DNA of 64,000 nt from Halorubrum sp. Atlit-26R (GCF_003666015.1 NZ_QPLT01000010.1:62001-126000), one strand, 5' to 3'. Positions 33,958 to 42,761 are shown, counted from the first letter of the stretch. Translations and numbers: made by a program. Notes: generated by a model from the sequence alone, not told the origin.

Positions 33958-34839
33958 TCAGTTCCCGACGATCGCGCGCAGCGCGAACAGCGCGTTCGAC
34001 TTGCGCTCCCGGATCCGCCGGTAGAAGTAGGAGAACCACTTGGAGCCGTACGGGATGTACTGGTAGACCCTCACGTCGTCTTCGGCGGCGAGTTCGAACT
34101 GCGCCGACTCCCGGACGCCGGTCAGCATCTGCACCTCGTAGGGGGTCCCGTGGTCGGCGTACAGCTCCTTCGCGTACTCGATCATCGCCGGGTCGTGGCT
34201 CCCGACGGCGACGCCCTCGTCGAACGCCTCGAACATGTACGCGAGGCAGTCGCGGTACGACTCGTCGACGCGCGCCTTCTTCTTATACGATATCTCGGCC
34301 GGCTCGTCGTACGCGCCCTTGACGAGTCGGACCTTCCCCGGGAGGTCGGCGAGCCGTTCGAGGTCCTCGCGGGTCCGCTTTAAGTTCGCCTGGACGCAGA
34401 CGCCGACGTTGCCGTCCGTCTCGACCGCGTGCCGTTCGAACGCGTCGAGCGTCACGTCGGTGGTCTCGTGGTCCTCCATGTCGATCCAGACGAAGGTGCC
34501 CGTCCCGTCCGCTCCGGTCCCCGCCGGCCCGGTCGCGGACGGCGCGTTGGCCGCCTCGACGATCCGCGCGAGGTTCTCCTCGAAGACGTCGTCCCCGATG
34601 TCGAGGCCGATCTGACTCGACTTGACGGAGACGCAGGCGTCGACGCCGCGCTCCGCGACCGCCTCGACGAGATCGACGTACGCGTCGGCGTCGGCGTCGG
34701 CGGGGGGCCGTTCCTCGTAGTGTTCGCCGAGCAGGTTCAGGATGCCGGCCACGCCGCGGTCGTTGAGCCCCTCGACGTGAGCGAGCGCCGCCTCCGGCGT
34801 CTCGCCGGCGACAAAGTTGCTCGCGATGGGCGGGATCAT
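33958..34839 (-). CDS. putA: Proline dehydrogenase
   Basis: 293-aa FAD-dependent monofunctional proline dehydrogenase, oxidising proline to P5C and passing electrons to the quinone pool. Beta/alpha-barrel motifs are visible: NFVAGETPEAAL, VSVKSSQIGLDI, WIDMEDHETTDVTLDAFER, VCVQANLKRTREDLERL, RLVKGAYDEP, VGSHDP, EVQMLTGVRE and the C-terminal YIPYGSKWFSYFYRRIRERK, which binds the substrate carboxylate with its two arginines. The ATG at 34839 is 28 nt from the TATATA box at 34861-34871. The P5C-dehydrogenase candidate and regulator lie just upstream on the map. Confidence 0.93.
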   Translation of the reverse strand: MIPPIASNFVAGETPEAALAHVEGLNDRGVAGILNLLGEHYEERPPADADADAYVDLVEAVAERGVDACVSVKSSQIGLDIGDDVFEENLARIVEAANAPSATGPAGTGADGTGTFVWIDMEDHETTDVTLDAFERHAVETDGNVGVCVQANLKRTREDLERLADLPGKVRLVKGAYDEPAEISYKKKARVDESYRDCLAYMFEAFDEGVAVGSHDPAMIEYAKELYADHGTPYEVQMLTGVRESAQFELAAEDDVRVYQYIPYGSKWFSYFYRRIRERKSNALFALRAIVGN

Positions 34840-34860
34840 GCGATCACCGCGGATCCGGAG

Positions 34861-34906
34861 CGGTATATATTGGCACCCGACCAATCGTTCCAGAAATATA
34901 TTTCTG
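34861..34906 (-). promoter_or_regulatory. putA promoter with two dyads
   Basis: The TATA box (ATATATACC on the minus strand, about 34862-34870) is followed upstream by ATTGG-N7-CCAAT (34869-34885) and by the perfect 16-bp palindrome CAGAAATATATTTCTG (34891-34906). The first dyad abuts the TATA/BRE region. These are candidate operators, for example for the HTH regulator in the same cluster, although the divergent ALDH-regulator region does not carry the same sequence. Confidence 0.5.
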
Positions 34907-35020
34907 TATAAAATGTTCCCAGTTCCACTACCCGCCGATCCATCGATCTGCCCCGCTCGCCCCGACCATGGACGGGCCGGGGTTAAGGTAGCCGAATGTG
35001 CTCGGGACTATCGGATACAC

Positions 35021-36355
35021 ATGTCACCAGATACCACGGACATGACGGATCGGCGGACGCTGCTGAAGCTGACCGGCGGTGCGGGGCTCGTCGGACTGTC
35101 GGGCTGTCTCAGCACGACCGACGACGGCGGAGACGGAAGCGACGGCGGCGACGGCGACGATGGGAGCGACGGAAGCGACGGGAGCGACGGCGGAGACGGA
35201 AGCGACGGAGACGATGGCGGCGACGGGGGAGACTCGACCGAGGCCTACGAGATCGGGATGGTCGACTCCCAGACCGGGTCGCTGTCGGCGTTCGGCGAGC
35301 GGAACCAGCGCGGCGTCAACCTCGCCCTCTCGACGGTCAACGAGGTCGGGATTAACGGGCGGGACCTCGATATCGTCGTCGAGGACTCCGAGAGCGAGAA
35401 CCAGGGCGGGATCGCCGCCGCCCAGAAGCTCGTCAACCAGGACGGCGTGCCGTTCCTGATCGGCGCGGTCGGCTCCGGCGTCTCGCTGGCCATCTACGAG
35501 AGCGTCGTCGAGGGGACCGACGTCGTTCAGCTGAGCCAGAACTCCACCGGACTCAACCTCACCGAGTTCCCGGGACTGCTCCGGATGTCGCCGTCGGGGC
35601 GGAGCCAGTCGCTCGCGCTCTCGAACCTCATCACCGACGACGGCTACGACGAGGTGGCGATCACCTACGTCAACAACGACTACGGCCAGAGCCTCACGGA
35701 CGCGTTCGTCGACGCGTACGACGGCGAGGTCGTCTACAACACGCCCCACGACCAGGACCAGCAGTCGTACTCCGGCGTCGTCTCGGAGATGAACAGCTCC
35801 GGCGCCGACGCGTGGCTGTTCATCACCTACCAGGCCGAGTTCGCGACGATGGTCAACGAGGTGTTCTCCTCGGGGTACGAGGCGCAGTTCTACGGCGCCG
35901 ACTCCGTCTCCGGCGACAACGTCTTGGAGAACACCCCGGAGGGGAGCATCGAGGGGATGAAGATCGTCGTCCCCTCGGCGCCCGTCGAGGAGGAGAACTA
36001 CCAGTCGTTCGCGGACGCCTTCGAGTCGGAGTACGACCGACAGCCGACGTCGTGGGCGGCGTACGCGTACGACTGCGTGATCAACGCCGCCTTGGCGATC
36101 CAGGCCGCGGACGAGTTCACCGGGGCGGCGCTCCAGGACACCGTCCGGCGCGTCTCCGGCCCCGAAGGCGAGACGGTGACCTCCTTCGAGGCCGCCAGCC
36201 AGATCCTCGCGGACGGCGGCGGGCCCGACGACGTCGACTACCAGGGAGTCAGCGGCCCCATCGACTTCGACGAGAACGGTGACCCGGTCGGCTTCCTTCA
36301 GGTCCTGGAGGTCCAGGACCACGCCTACGAAGGCATCGACTTCATCGAAGGCTGA
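35021..36355 (+). CDS. livJ: Branched-chain amino acid ABC transporter binding lipoprotein
   Basis: 444-aa binding protein. A twin-arginine lipoprotein signal (DRRTLLKLTGGAGLVGLSGC) is followed by an unusually long Asp/Gly/Ser tether of about 45 residues and then the type I periplasmic binding fold (YEIGMVDSQTGSLSAFGERN; ALSTVNEVGINGRDLDIVVE; GGIAAAQKLVNQDGVPFLIG). It captures Leu/Ile/Val or related amino acids outside the cell. Start 35021 precedes a second ATG at 35042 that would also leave the twin arginines; the choice is open. It is the first of five liv-type genes, nine bases before livH. Confidence 0.88.
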   Translation: MSPDTTDMTDRRTLLKLTGGAGLVGLSGCLSTTDDGGDGSDGGDGDDGSDGSDGSDGGDGSDGDDGGDGGDSTEAYEIGMVDSQTGSLSAFGERNQRGVNLALSTVNEVGINGRDLDIVVEDSESENQGGIAAAQKLVNQDGVPFLIGAVGSGVSLAIYESVVEGTDVVQLSQNSTGLNLTEFPGLLRMSPSGRSQSLALSNLITDDGYDEVAITYVNNDYGQSLTDAFVDAYDGEVVYNTPHDQDQQSYSGVVSEMNSSGADAWLFITYQAEFATMVNEVFSSGYEAQFYGADSVSGDNVLENTPEGSIEGMKIVVPSAPVEEENYQSFADAFESEYDRQPTSWAAYAYDCVINAALAIQAADEFTGAALQDTVRRVSGPEGETVTSFEAASQILADGGGPDDVDYQGVSGPIDFDENGDPVGFLQVLEVQDHAYEGIDFIEG

Positions 36356-36364
36356 TCTCGACCG

Positions 36365-37324
36365 ATGACCGTCCTCGGATACCTGGCCAACGGGTTGGTG
36401 TTCAGCAGCATCATCGTCCTCGGCAGCATCGGGCTGTCGCTGGTGTACAGCATCGCGGACTTCGCGAACTTCGCGCACGGCGACACGATGACGATCGGCG
36501 CGTACTCGGCGCTCGTGACCTTCGGCGCCGTCGGCGGGCTCGGCGGCGCGGTGTTGGGGCTCCCGTACGGCTTCTTCGTGGCGTTGGTCGTCGGGATCGC
36601 CGTCGCCGCGGTCGTCGCGGTCGCCACCGAGAAGCTCATTTACGAGCCGCTCGACGTCGACTCGATCGGCCTGCTGATCACGTCGATCGGGATCGCGTTC
36701 ATCTACCGCGCGGTGATCCAGATCCGGTTCGGCTCCGACTTCACCCGGTTCGACGTCCGGCCGCTGCGGCCGATCGAGGCGCTGGTGCCGTACGGCGTCC
36801 GGATAACGCTCCACGACGTCGCGATATTCGGGTCGGCGGTGGCGCTCGTCGTCGGGCTCCACGTCCTGCTCCAGTACACCGACCTCGGTCGGAAGATGCG
36901 CGCGATGGCGGACAACCCCGACCTCGCGCGGGTCAGCGGTATCCGGACGAAGCGGGTCAAGCTGTGGACGTGGGTCATCGGCGCCGGGCTCGCCGGCGCG
37001 GGCGGCGTGTTCCTCGGGCTGTTCAACCAGCTCGCGCCGCGGATGGGCTTTAACCTCCTGCTGGTGATCTTCGCGGCGGTGATCCTCGGCGGGATCGGCT
37101 CGGTCTACGGCGCGATGGCGGGCGGCTTCCTCATCGGCATGATAAACCAGCTCACGCCGTTCTTCTCCAACGTCGTCGAGGCGCTACCGATCCGTCCGAA
37201 CTGGCTCGCGACCGTGATCGAGAACATGATCACCATCGAGTACGCGAACGCGATCGCGTTCGTGATCATGGTCGTCGTGCTGTTGGTCCGGCCCAACGGG
37301 ATCGCCGGGGAGGCCGCGACGTGA
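36365..37324 (+). CDS. livH: Branched-chain amino acid ABC permease LivH
   Basis: 319-aa permease with about eight hydrophobic helices. The LivH block SLVYSIADFANFAHGDTMTIGAYS near residue 28 and DNPDLARVSGIRTKRVKLWTWVIGAGLAGAG (the ATPase-contacting loop) are visible, as is GGIGSVYGAMAGGFLIG. It forms half of the membrane channel. Its stop overlaps the GTG start of livM. Confidence 0.93.
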   Translation: MTVLGYLANGLVFSSIIVLGSIGLSLVYSIADFANFAHGDTMTIGAYSALVTFGAVGGLGGAVLGLPYGFFVALVVGIAVAAVVAVATEKLIYEPLDVDSIGLLITSIGIAFIYRAVIQIRFGSDFTRFDVRPLRPIEALVPYGVRITLHDVAIFGSAVALVVGLHVLLQYTDLGRKMRAMADNPDLARVSGIRTKRVKLWTWVIGAGLAGAGGVFLGLFNQLAPRMGFNLLLVIFAAVILGGIGSVYGAMAGGFLIGMINQLTPFFSNVVEALPIRPNWLATVIENMITIEYANAIAFVIMVVVLLVRPNGIAGEAAT

Positions 37325-38502
37325 GCCTCCTCGACGACCCGAAAGCGGCGTTCGCCGACCTGTCCCGGCCGGAGAGGTGGGTGCTCGGCGTCAGCGTCGC
37401 GTTCGTGCTGTTCCTCCTCGTCGCGATGCTCACCGGCGCGCTCGGTCCGACGTACTTCCTGTTCCTCGTCGGGCTGGCCGGGATGTACGCGCTGTTGTCG
37501 TTCGGGCTGAACGCCCAGTGGGGGTTCACGGGCCTGATCAACTTCAGCGTCGCCGCGTTCTTCGGGATCGGCGCGTACGGCACCGCGCTGATGACCGCGA
37601 GCGGCTCGCCGATCGCCGGGGGCTTCAGCCCGCTCGTCGGGCTCGCCGTCGCGCTCGTCGTCGCGCTCGCGCTGGCGCTGCTCATCGGGATTCCGACGCT
37701 CCGGCTCCGGGCCGACTACCTCGCGATCGCGTCGCTCGGACTCGCGGAGGTCGTGCGGCTGATCGTGTTGAACGAGCGCTGGCTCACGAACGGCAGCGCG
37801 GGGCTGCGCGGCATCCCGGGCTTCTTCGACGGGTGGCCGGTGCTCTCGACGTTCCCGGAGGCGATGCCGGGGCTCCGGCTGGTGGTGATCCCCGGGTCGC
37901 CGGTGATCTTAGAGACGGCGTTCTGGCAGGCGGCGCTGAACGTCCTGTTGGTGCTCGCGTTCGCGGGCGCCGCGTACTTCGTCCTCCGGCGCGCGCACCG
38001 GTCGCCGTGGGGGCGCGTGCTGCGCACGATCCGGTCGGACGAGGACCTCGCGCGGGCGCTGGGCAAGAACACCTACTCGTTCAAGATGCAGTCGTTCGTC
38101 CTCGGCAGCCTGATAATGGCGCTTGCGGGCGTGTTCTACGCGCACCTGAACCTCTACGTCGGACCGGGCGACCTCGACCCGATCACGACGTTCTACGCGT
38201 GGGTCGCGGTGATCTTAGGCGGCAGCGGCTCCAACCGGGGGGCGCTGTTCGGCGGTATCGTCATCGTCACGATCCGCGAGGGGACGCGGTTCTTAAACGA
38301 CGTGGCGCTGCCGATCGACCCCGCACCGCTGCGACTGCTGTTGATCGGCGTCGTCATCGTCGCCGTCATGCGCTACCGGCCGCAAGGGGTCCTCCCGCCG
38401 CAGCGGGAGCTGATCTGGCCGAGCGCGGTCGACGGGGGCGGAACGCCCGAGACGCCGGACAGCGGCGTCCGCGAGCGGAAGGGAGGTGATGACGATGAGT
38501 GA
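37321..38502 (+). CDS. livM: Branched-chain amino acid ABC permease LivM
   Basis: 393-aa permease; GTG start at 37321 overlaps the livH stop (GTGA). The LivM motifs FGLNAQWGFTGLINFSVAAF, PTLRLRADYLAIASLGLAEV, RSDEDLARALGKNTYSFKMQ and GGSGSNRGALFGG are present. The C-terminal 35 residues are hydrophilic and acidic. Its last eight bases overlap the livG start. Confidence 0.93.
   Translation: MSLLDDPKAAFADLSRPERWVLGVSVAFVLFLLVAMLTGALGPTYFLFLVGLAGMYALLSFGLNAQWGFTGLINFSVAAFFGIGAYGTALMTASGSPIAGGFSPLVGLAVALVVALALALLIGIPTLRLRADYLAIASLGLAEVVRLIVLNERWLTNGSAGLRGIPGFFDGWPVLSTFPEAMPGLRLVVIPGSPVILETAFWQAALNVLLVLAFAGAAYFVLRRAHRSPWGRVLRTIRSDEDLARALGKNTYSFKMQSFVLGSLIMALAGVFYAHLNLYVGPGDLDPITTFYAWVAVILGGSGSNRGALFGGIVIVTIREGTRFLNDVALPIDPAPLRLLLIGVVIVAVMRYRPQGVLPPQRELIWPSAVDGGGTPETPDSGVRERKGGDDDE
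38482..38488 (+). promoter_or_regulatory. Strong Shine-Dalgarno for livG (GGAGGTG)
   Basis: A near-perfect anti-16S-rRNA match lies inside the end of livM, with six bases between it and the ATG at 38495. It decides the livG start among clustered GTG/ATG codons at 38486, 38489 and 38495. Most genes here lack such sites and appear leaderless, so this marks livG as an internally initiated operon gene. Confidence 0.7.
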
Positions 38503-39283
38503 GGGCGCGCTTCCCAAGGAGGACGCGGTCCTCCGCGTCGACGACCTCCAGAAGTCGTTCGGCGGGCTCGCGGCGACCGACCACGCGACGTTCGCGGTCG
38601 AGCGCGGCACCATCACCGGGCTCATCGGCCCGAACGGCGCCGGGAAGTCGACGCTGTTCAACCTCATCTCCGGCTTCTACGAGCCTGACGGCGGCACCGT
38701 GGAGGTGAACGGGACCGACGTGACGGGTATGGAGCCCTACGAGGTCGCCGAGCAGGGACTCATCCGGACGTTCCAGACGCCGCGCAAGCTGGAGGGGATG
38801 ACGGTCCGCGAGGCGATGCTGGTCGGACCGCGGAAACAGCCCGGCGAGTCGTTCCTCACGCTGTTCACCTCGCCGGGGACCGTCGCCGAGAGCGAGTCGG
38901 CTAACCTCGCCGAGGCGGAGCGGATCTTGGAGGACTTCGAGATCGACCACCTCGCGACCCAGCCCGCCACCGACATCTCCGGCGGCCAGATGAAGCTCGT
39001 CGAGCTCGCGCGGGCGATGCTCGCCGAGCCGGAGGTGCTGCTGCTCGACGAGCCGGTGGCGGGGGTGAACCCGACGCTGGCGAAGAAGCTCAAAGAACAG
39101 ATCCGGCGGCTCAACGAGCAGGGGACGACGTTCCTGCTCATCGAACACGACATGGAGTTCGTGATGGACTTGGCGGACCCGATCGTCGTCTTGGACCAGG
39201 GACACGTCCTGACGGAGGGGACGCCGGAGGGGGTCCGGAACGACCAGCGCGTCATCGACGCGTACCTCGGGGGCGGCGCATGA
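38495..39283 (+). CDS. livG: Branched-chain amino acid ABC ATPase LivG
   Basis: 262-aa ATPase. Walker A GPNGAGKST, Q-loop RTFQTPRKLEGMTVREAMLV, signature ISGGQMKLVELARAM, Walker B VLLLDEPVAGVNPTL and switch LIEHDMEFVMDLAD are visible, with the LivG-type C-terminal VLTEGTPEGVRNDQRVIDAYLG. The start at 38495 is fixed by the Shine-Dalgarno at 38482-38488. It overlaps livF by ATGA. Confidence 0.94.
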   Translation: MSEGALPKEDAVLRVDDLQKSFGGLAATDHATFAVERGTITGLIGPNGAGKSTLFNLISGFYEPDGGTVEVNGTDVTGMEPYEVAEQGLIRTFQTPRKLEGMTVREAMLVGPRKQPGESFLTLFTSPGTVAESESANLAEAERILEDFEIDHLATQPATDISGGQMKLVELARAMLAEPEVLLLDEPVAGVNPTLAKKLKEQIRRLNEQGTTFLLIEHDMEFVMDLADPIVVLDQGHVLTEGTPEGVRNDQRVIDAYLGGGA

Positions 39284-40044
39284 GCGACGGTATGACGGAC
39301 GACACGACCGGGGCCGCAGAGGGGCCTCACGGCGGGACCGATCCCGTGCTGTCGCTGTCGAGCGTCGACAGCGGGTACGGGGAGGTACAGGTGCTCGACG
39401 ACTGCTCGGTCCGGCTCGACCCGGGCGAGATCGTCTGTCTCGTCGGCCCGAACGGGGCCGGGAAGTCGACGGTCCTCAAGACCGCGTTCGGGATGTTGAC
39501 CCCGTGGACGGGGACCGTCGAGTACCACGGCCGCGACATCGGCGGGATGGCGCCCGAGGAGATCGTCCGCGAGGGGATCGGCTACGTCCCCCAGACCGAC
39601 AACGTGTTCGGCTCGCTGACGATCGACGAGAACCTCCGGATGGGCGGCGTCGCCCGCGACGGGAGCCTCGAGGAAGTCATCGAGACGCTGTACGACCGGT
39701 TCCCGATCATCGACGAGAAGCGCGGCTCGAAGGCGAAGACGCTCTCCGGCGGCCAGCGCCAGGTGCTCGCGTTCGCGCGGGCCTTAGTGATGGAGCCCGA
39801 CGTGCTGCTCATCGACGAGCCGTCGGCGGGGCTCGCCCCCAACACCGCCGACGACGTGTTCGAGGACGTCAAAGAGGTCAACGACATGGACACGGCGATC
39901 CTCATGGTCGAGCAGAACGTGACGAAGGGGCTCGGCATCTCCGACCGCGGCTACGTCCTCGACCAGGGGACCGTCCGGTTCGAGGGGACGCCGGAGGAGC
40001 TGCTGAACGACGAGGAGGTCTCGCAGCTGTACCTCGGGGGCTGA
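39280..40044 (+). CDS. livF: Branched-chain amino acid ABC ATPase LivF
   Basis: 254-aa ATPase. Walker A GPNGAGKST, GIGYVPQTDNVFGSLTIDENLR, signature LSGGQRQVLAFARALVMEPD, Walker B VLLIDEPSAGLAPNTADDVF and MVEQNVTKGLGISDRGYVLDQG are present. The first 25 residues are an extra acidic tail. Last gene of the liv cluster; livG-livF form the cytoplasmic motor for LivH-LivM. Confidence 0.94.
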   Translation: MSDGMTDDTTGAAEGPHGGTDPVLSLSSVDSGYGEVQVLDDCSVRLDPGEIVCLVGPNGAGKSTVLKTAFGMLTPWTGTVEYHGRDIGGMAPEEIVREGIGYVPQTDNVFGSLTIDENLRMGGVARDGSLEEVIETLYDRFPIIDEKRGSKAKTLSGGQRQVLAFARALVMEPDVLLIDEPSAGLAPNTADDVFEDVKEVNDMDTAILMVEQNVTKGLGISDRGYVLDQGTVRFEGTPEELLNDEEVSQLYLGG

Positions 40045-40075
40045 GCCGCCCCGCGGTCCGCTCCCGCCCGACTTC

Positions 40076-40873
40076 TCACGCCGTCCGCTTCTCGAGTTCG
40101 CCCGTCAGCTCCGCGGCGTCGAAGTCGTGGTCGGGGCGGATCGCGACGAAGTCGAGGAACCGGCGCGCCGCGAGGAGCTCGTCGGTCGAGTAGCCGGTCA
40201 GCGCGGCCTCGATCGCGTCGGCGGCGCCGATCAGCGGCTCCAGCGCCGCGAGCGCGCTCGCGAGGTCGTAGGCGCGGGCCGCCTCGCGGCCGTCCTCGCT
40301 CACGCGAGTCGCGTCGATGACGTACAGCTCGCCGTCCGCGACGAGGACGTTCTCGGCCCGGAGGTCGCCGTGGGCGAGCCCGGCGTCGTGGACCGTCCGG
40401 AGCGTCGCGAAGAGGTCGGGCGCCAGCCCGGCGACGGTCTCGGCGTCGAGCTCGCCGAGCGTGCGGAACTCGGGGAGGTACTCCAACACGAGGACGCCGA
40501 GGCCGTCGACCTCGAACGCCTCGATCGGTTCCGGCGCGTTGACCCCGAGCTCGCGGACCCGCCGGGTCGCCTCCAGCTCGTGGCGCGCCATCTCGTACGG
40601 GGTCTCGTGGCGCTCGAAGAACCCCTCCGTGCCGGCCGAGACCGCGCCGAGGTTCCGTCCGGTGGTGAACAGCGCGTGGACGAGCGTGTTCTGCCGGGTG
40701 ATCACCTTCACGAAGAGGTCGTCGTCGACGACCATCGGCGTCGACAGCCAGTTGTCGGCGTCGAGGAACCGCACGCGCATCTCGTCTCGGTCGTACCGGT
40801 CCGCCAGCTCCCGCGCGACCCGCTCGATGTCGGGCCAGTCGACTCGCCCGCGGACGAGCTGCCGGAACTCCAT
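40076..40873 (-). CDS. RIO/Bud32-like kinase-fold protein
   Basis: 265-aa protein with a small-kinase fold. The N-lobe lysine may be in LFVKVITRQN; the catalytic loop is HGDLRAENVLV and the metal motif appears as VIDATRV, where DAT replaces the usual DFG/DFD. The N-terminal RQLVRGRVDWPDIERVAREL looks like an extra helical domain. It may phosphorylate protein or small molecules, or act as an ATPase like RIO proteins. A CTTATGAGG box (about 40896-40903) fits the ATG. It is convergent with livF and probably unrelated to it. Confidence 0.8.
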   Translation of the reverse strand: MEFRQLVRGRVDWPDIERVARELADRYDRDEMRVRFLDADNWLSTPMVVDDDLFVKVITRQNTLVHALFTTGRNLGAVSAGTEGFFERHETPYEMARHELEATRRVRELGVNAPEPIEAFEVDGLGVLVLEYLPEFRTLGELDAETVAGLAPDLFATLRTVHDAGLAHGDLRAENVLVADGELYVIDATRVSEDGREAARAYDLASALAALEPLIGAADAIEAALTGYSTDELLAARRFLDFVAIRPDHDFDAAELTGELEKRTA

Positions 40874-40983
40874 ACCGGCGGAACGCGGCGGCGCCTCATA
40901 AGTCGTCGGCTCGCGGCGGGCTCGTACCGCGGTCTGTCACGGTCGTTCGCATCGTTTATGCCCGCGGGTCGCAATTCTTGCCC

Positions 40984-42132
40984 ATGGACTTCGAGGTACC
41001 CGCAGAACACCGGATGATACGCGACACCGTCCGGGAGTTCTGCGAGGAGGAGATCGCGCCGATCGCCCAGGAGATCGAGGACGAACACCGGTTCCCCGAG
41101 GAGGTGTTCGACTCGCTCGCTGAGCTCGACATGATGGGTATTCCGGTCGGCGAGGAGTACGGCGGCCTCGGCGGCGACCAGCTGATGTACGCCCTGGTCA
41201 CGGAGGAGATCGGGCGCGTCTCCGGCGGGATCGGGCTCTCGTACGCCGCGCACACCTCGCTGGGCGCGAAGCCGATCGACCTGTTCGGCACCGACGAGCA
41301 GAAGGAGCGGTGGCTCCGCCCGCTCGCGGAGGGCGAGGGGATCGGCGCGTGGGCGCTCACGGAGCCGGGCAGCGGCTCGGACGCCTCCGACATGGACACG
41401 ACCGCCGAGTACGACGCCGACGCGGGCGAGTACGTCCTGAACGGCACGAAGCAGTTCATCACGAACGCCAACGTCGCGAACTCGATCCTCGTGAAGGCGG
41501 TGACGGACCCGGACGCCGGCTACGACGGCATCTCGACGTTCATCGTCGACCCGGAGAACGACGACGGGTTCGAGGTGACGACCGTCTGGGAGAAGATGGG
41601 GCTCAACAGCTCGCCCACCTGCGAGATAACCTTCGACGACGTGCGGCTCCCCGAGGACCGGCTGCTCGGCGAGGAGGGCGAGGGGTGGACACAGACGATG
41701 AAGACGCTCGACGGCGGGCGGATCTCCATCGCCGCGCTCTCCGTGGGCCTCGCGCAGGGCGCCTACGAGGCGGCGAAGGAGTACTCCGGCGAGCGCGAGC
41801 AGTTCGGGAAACCGATCGCGAAGTTCGACGCGATCCGCGACAAGGTGGTCCACATGCACCGTCAGATCGAGCGCGCCCGGCTCCTCACCCACCGGGCCGC
41901 GTCGCGGTACGACGCCGGCGAGTCGGTCACCCGGGAGTCCGCGCTCGCCAAGCTCGACGCCAGCGAGGCGGCCCGCGAGGTGGCCGAGGAGGCGGTCCAG
42001 ACGCTCGGCGGCTACGGCTACACCACCGACTTCGCGCCGCAGCGCTTCTACCGCGACGCGAAGCTGATGGAGATCGGCGAGGGGACCAGCGAGATTCAAC
42101 ACGTCGTCATCGGCCGCGAACTGGGGCTGTAG
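40984..42132 (+). CDS. Acyl-CoA dehydrogenase
   Basis: 382-aa FAD enzyme that introduces the alpha-beta double bond in acyl-CoA. Seen: the N-terminal helical domain (RMIRDTVREFCEEEIAPIAQ), FAD-site ALTEPGSGSDASDMDTTAEY, GTKQFITNANVA, REQFGKPIAKFDAIRDKV, ETLGGYGYT-type sequence (QTLGGYGYTTDFAPQRFYRD) and catalytic Glu in MEIGEGTSEIQHVVIGREL. The ATG at 40984 lies 27 nt after TTTATG (40955-40960). Length is typical of short/branched-chain enzymes; given the Liv importer next to it, a role in branched-chain amino acid oxidation is possible. Confidence 0.93.
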   Translation: MDFEVPAEHRMIRDTVREFCEEEIAPIAQEIEDEHRFPEEVFDSLAELDMMGIPVGEEYGGLGGDQLMYALVTEEIGRVSGGIGLSYAAHTSLGAKPIDLFGTDEQKERWLRPLAEGEGIGAWALTEPGSGSDASDMDTTAEYDADAGEYVLNGTKQFITNANVANSILVKAVTDPDAGYDGISTFIVDPENDDGFEVTTVWEKMGLNSSPTCEITFDDVRLPEDRLLGEEGEGWTQTMKTLDGGRISIAALSVGLAQGAYEAAKEYSGEREQFGKPIAKFDAIRDKVVHMHRQIERARLLTHRAASRYDAGESVTRESALAKLDASEAAREVAEEAVQTLGGYGYTTDFAPQRFYRDAKLMEIGEGTSEIQHVVIGRELGL

Positions 42133-42170
42133 GCGGTCTCAGCACCCGTAGCGATCCGTTCGTCCCGCCG

Positions 42171-42761
42171 TCAGGAGAACTCGATCAGGTCGTCGTCGAC
42201 GCCGCGTAAGCTCTCGGCGAGCCGCGACCCCTCGGGCACCGCGCGCCGAAACGCGTCCGAGCCGAACCGGGCTTCGCCGTTGACCGAGACCATCCCGAGG
42301 TCGGCGGGGTCGCCCTCCAAGCCGGTCAGGAACGCGACGGTGCGGACGGCGGGGACGTCGCCCGCATGCGCCTCCGGGTCGACGGAGCCGTACAGCGTGC
42401 GGTTCGTCGCGACGTGGTGGACGCAGGTCGGCGTCGGCGCGAAGCAGAGCAGGTAGCGGGCGCCCGGCTCGGCCCGCCCGAGCTTGGGGCGGAGCGCGTG
42501 GCGCTCGTCGGCGTGGAAGTACCGCTCCATCCGGCGGTACTGCCGGAGGACCTCGTTCGCGCCGGTGGCCCGGCGGACCGCGGCGTCGGCCTTGAGTTCG
42601 ATCACGCGGTCGACCGGCTCGGGCGTCCGCGTCCGGACGAACAGGTCGACGACCCCCTCGCGGCCGTCGGCGTCGTACGGCTCTTCGAGCCGGATCGCCG
42701 GATCGTCGACCGTCGCTTCGAAGTGCTCGACGAGCCGGGTCGCCAGCGCGTCTTCGCGCAT
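42171..42761 (-). CDS. Predicted PD-(D/E)XK-like haloarchaeal protein
   Basis: 196-aa protein. Residues 12-60 carry VEHFEATVDDPAIRLEEPYD, GVVDLFVRTRTPEPVDRVIE and LKAD: an Asp in a strand followed by ELK is the core signature of PD-(D/E)XK nuclease folds. The rest (YRRMERYFHADERHALRPKL; YLLCFAPTPTCVHHVATNRT) has no family I can name. It may be a DNA-repair or restriction-like nuclease, or a non-catalytic relative. Start supported by GTTTATCGC (about 42787-42795). Confidence 0.65.
   Translation of the reverse strand: MREDALATRLVEHFEATVDDPAIRLEEPYDADGREGVVDLFVRTRTPEPVDRVIELKADAAVRRATGANEVLRQYRRMERYFHADERHALRPKLGRAEPGARYLLCFAPTPTCVHHVATNRTLYGSVDPEAHAGDVPAVRTVAFLTGLEGDPADLGMVSVNGEARFGSDAFRRAVPEGSRLAESLRGVDDDLIEFS

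Noticed and set aside
33748-34383. Open frames across the structured repeats, giving repeated LGLWRCSP peptides (also 61696-62187 and 44621-44881)
   Set aside because: They translate the conserved non-coding blocks and run into antisense of real genes; the conservation follows RNA or DNA structure, not codons.
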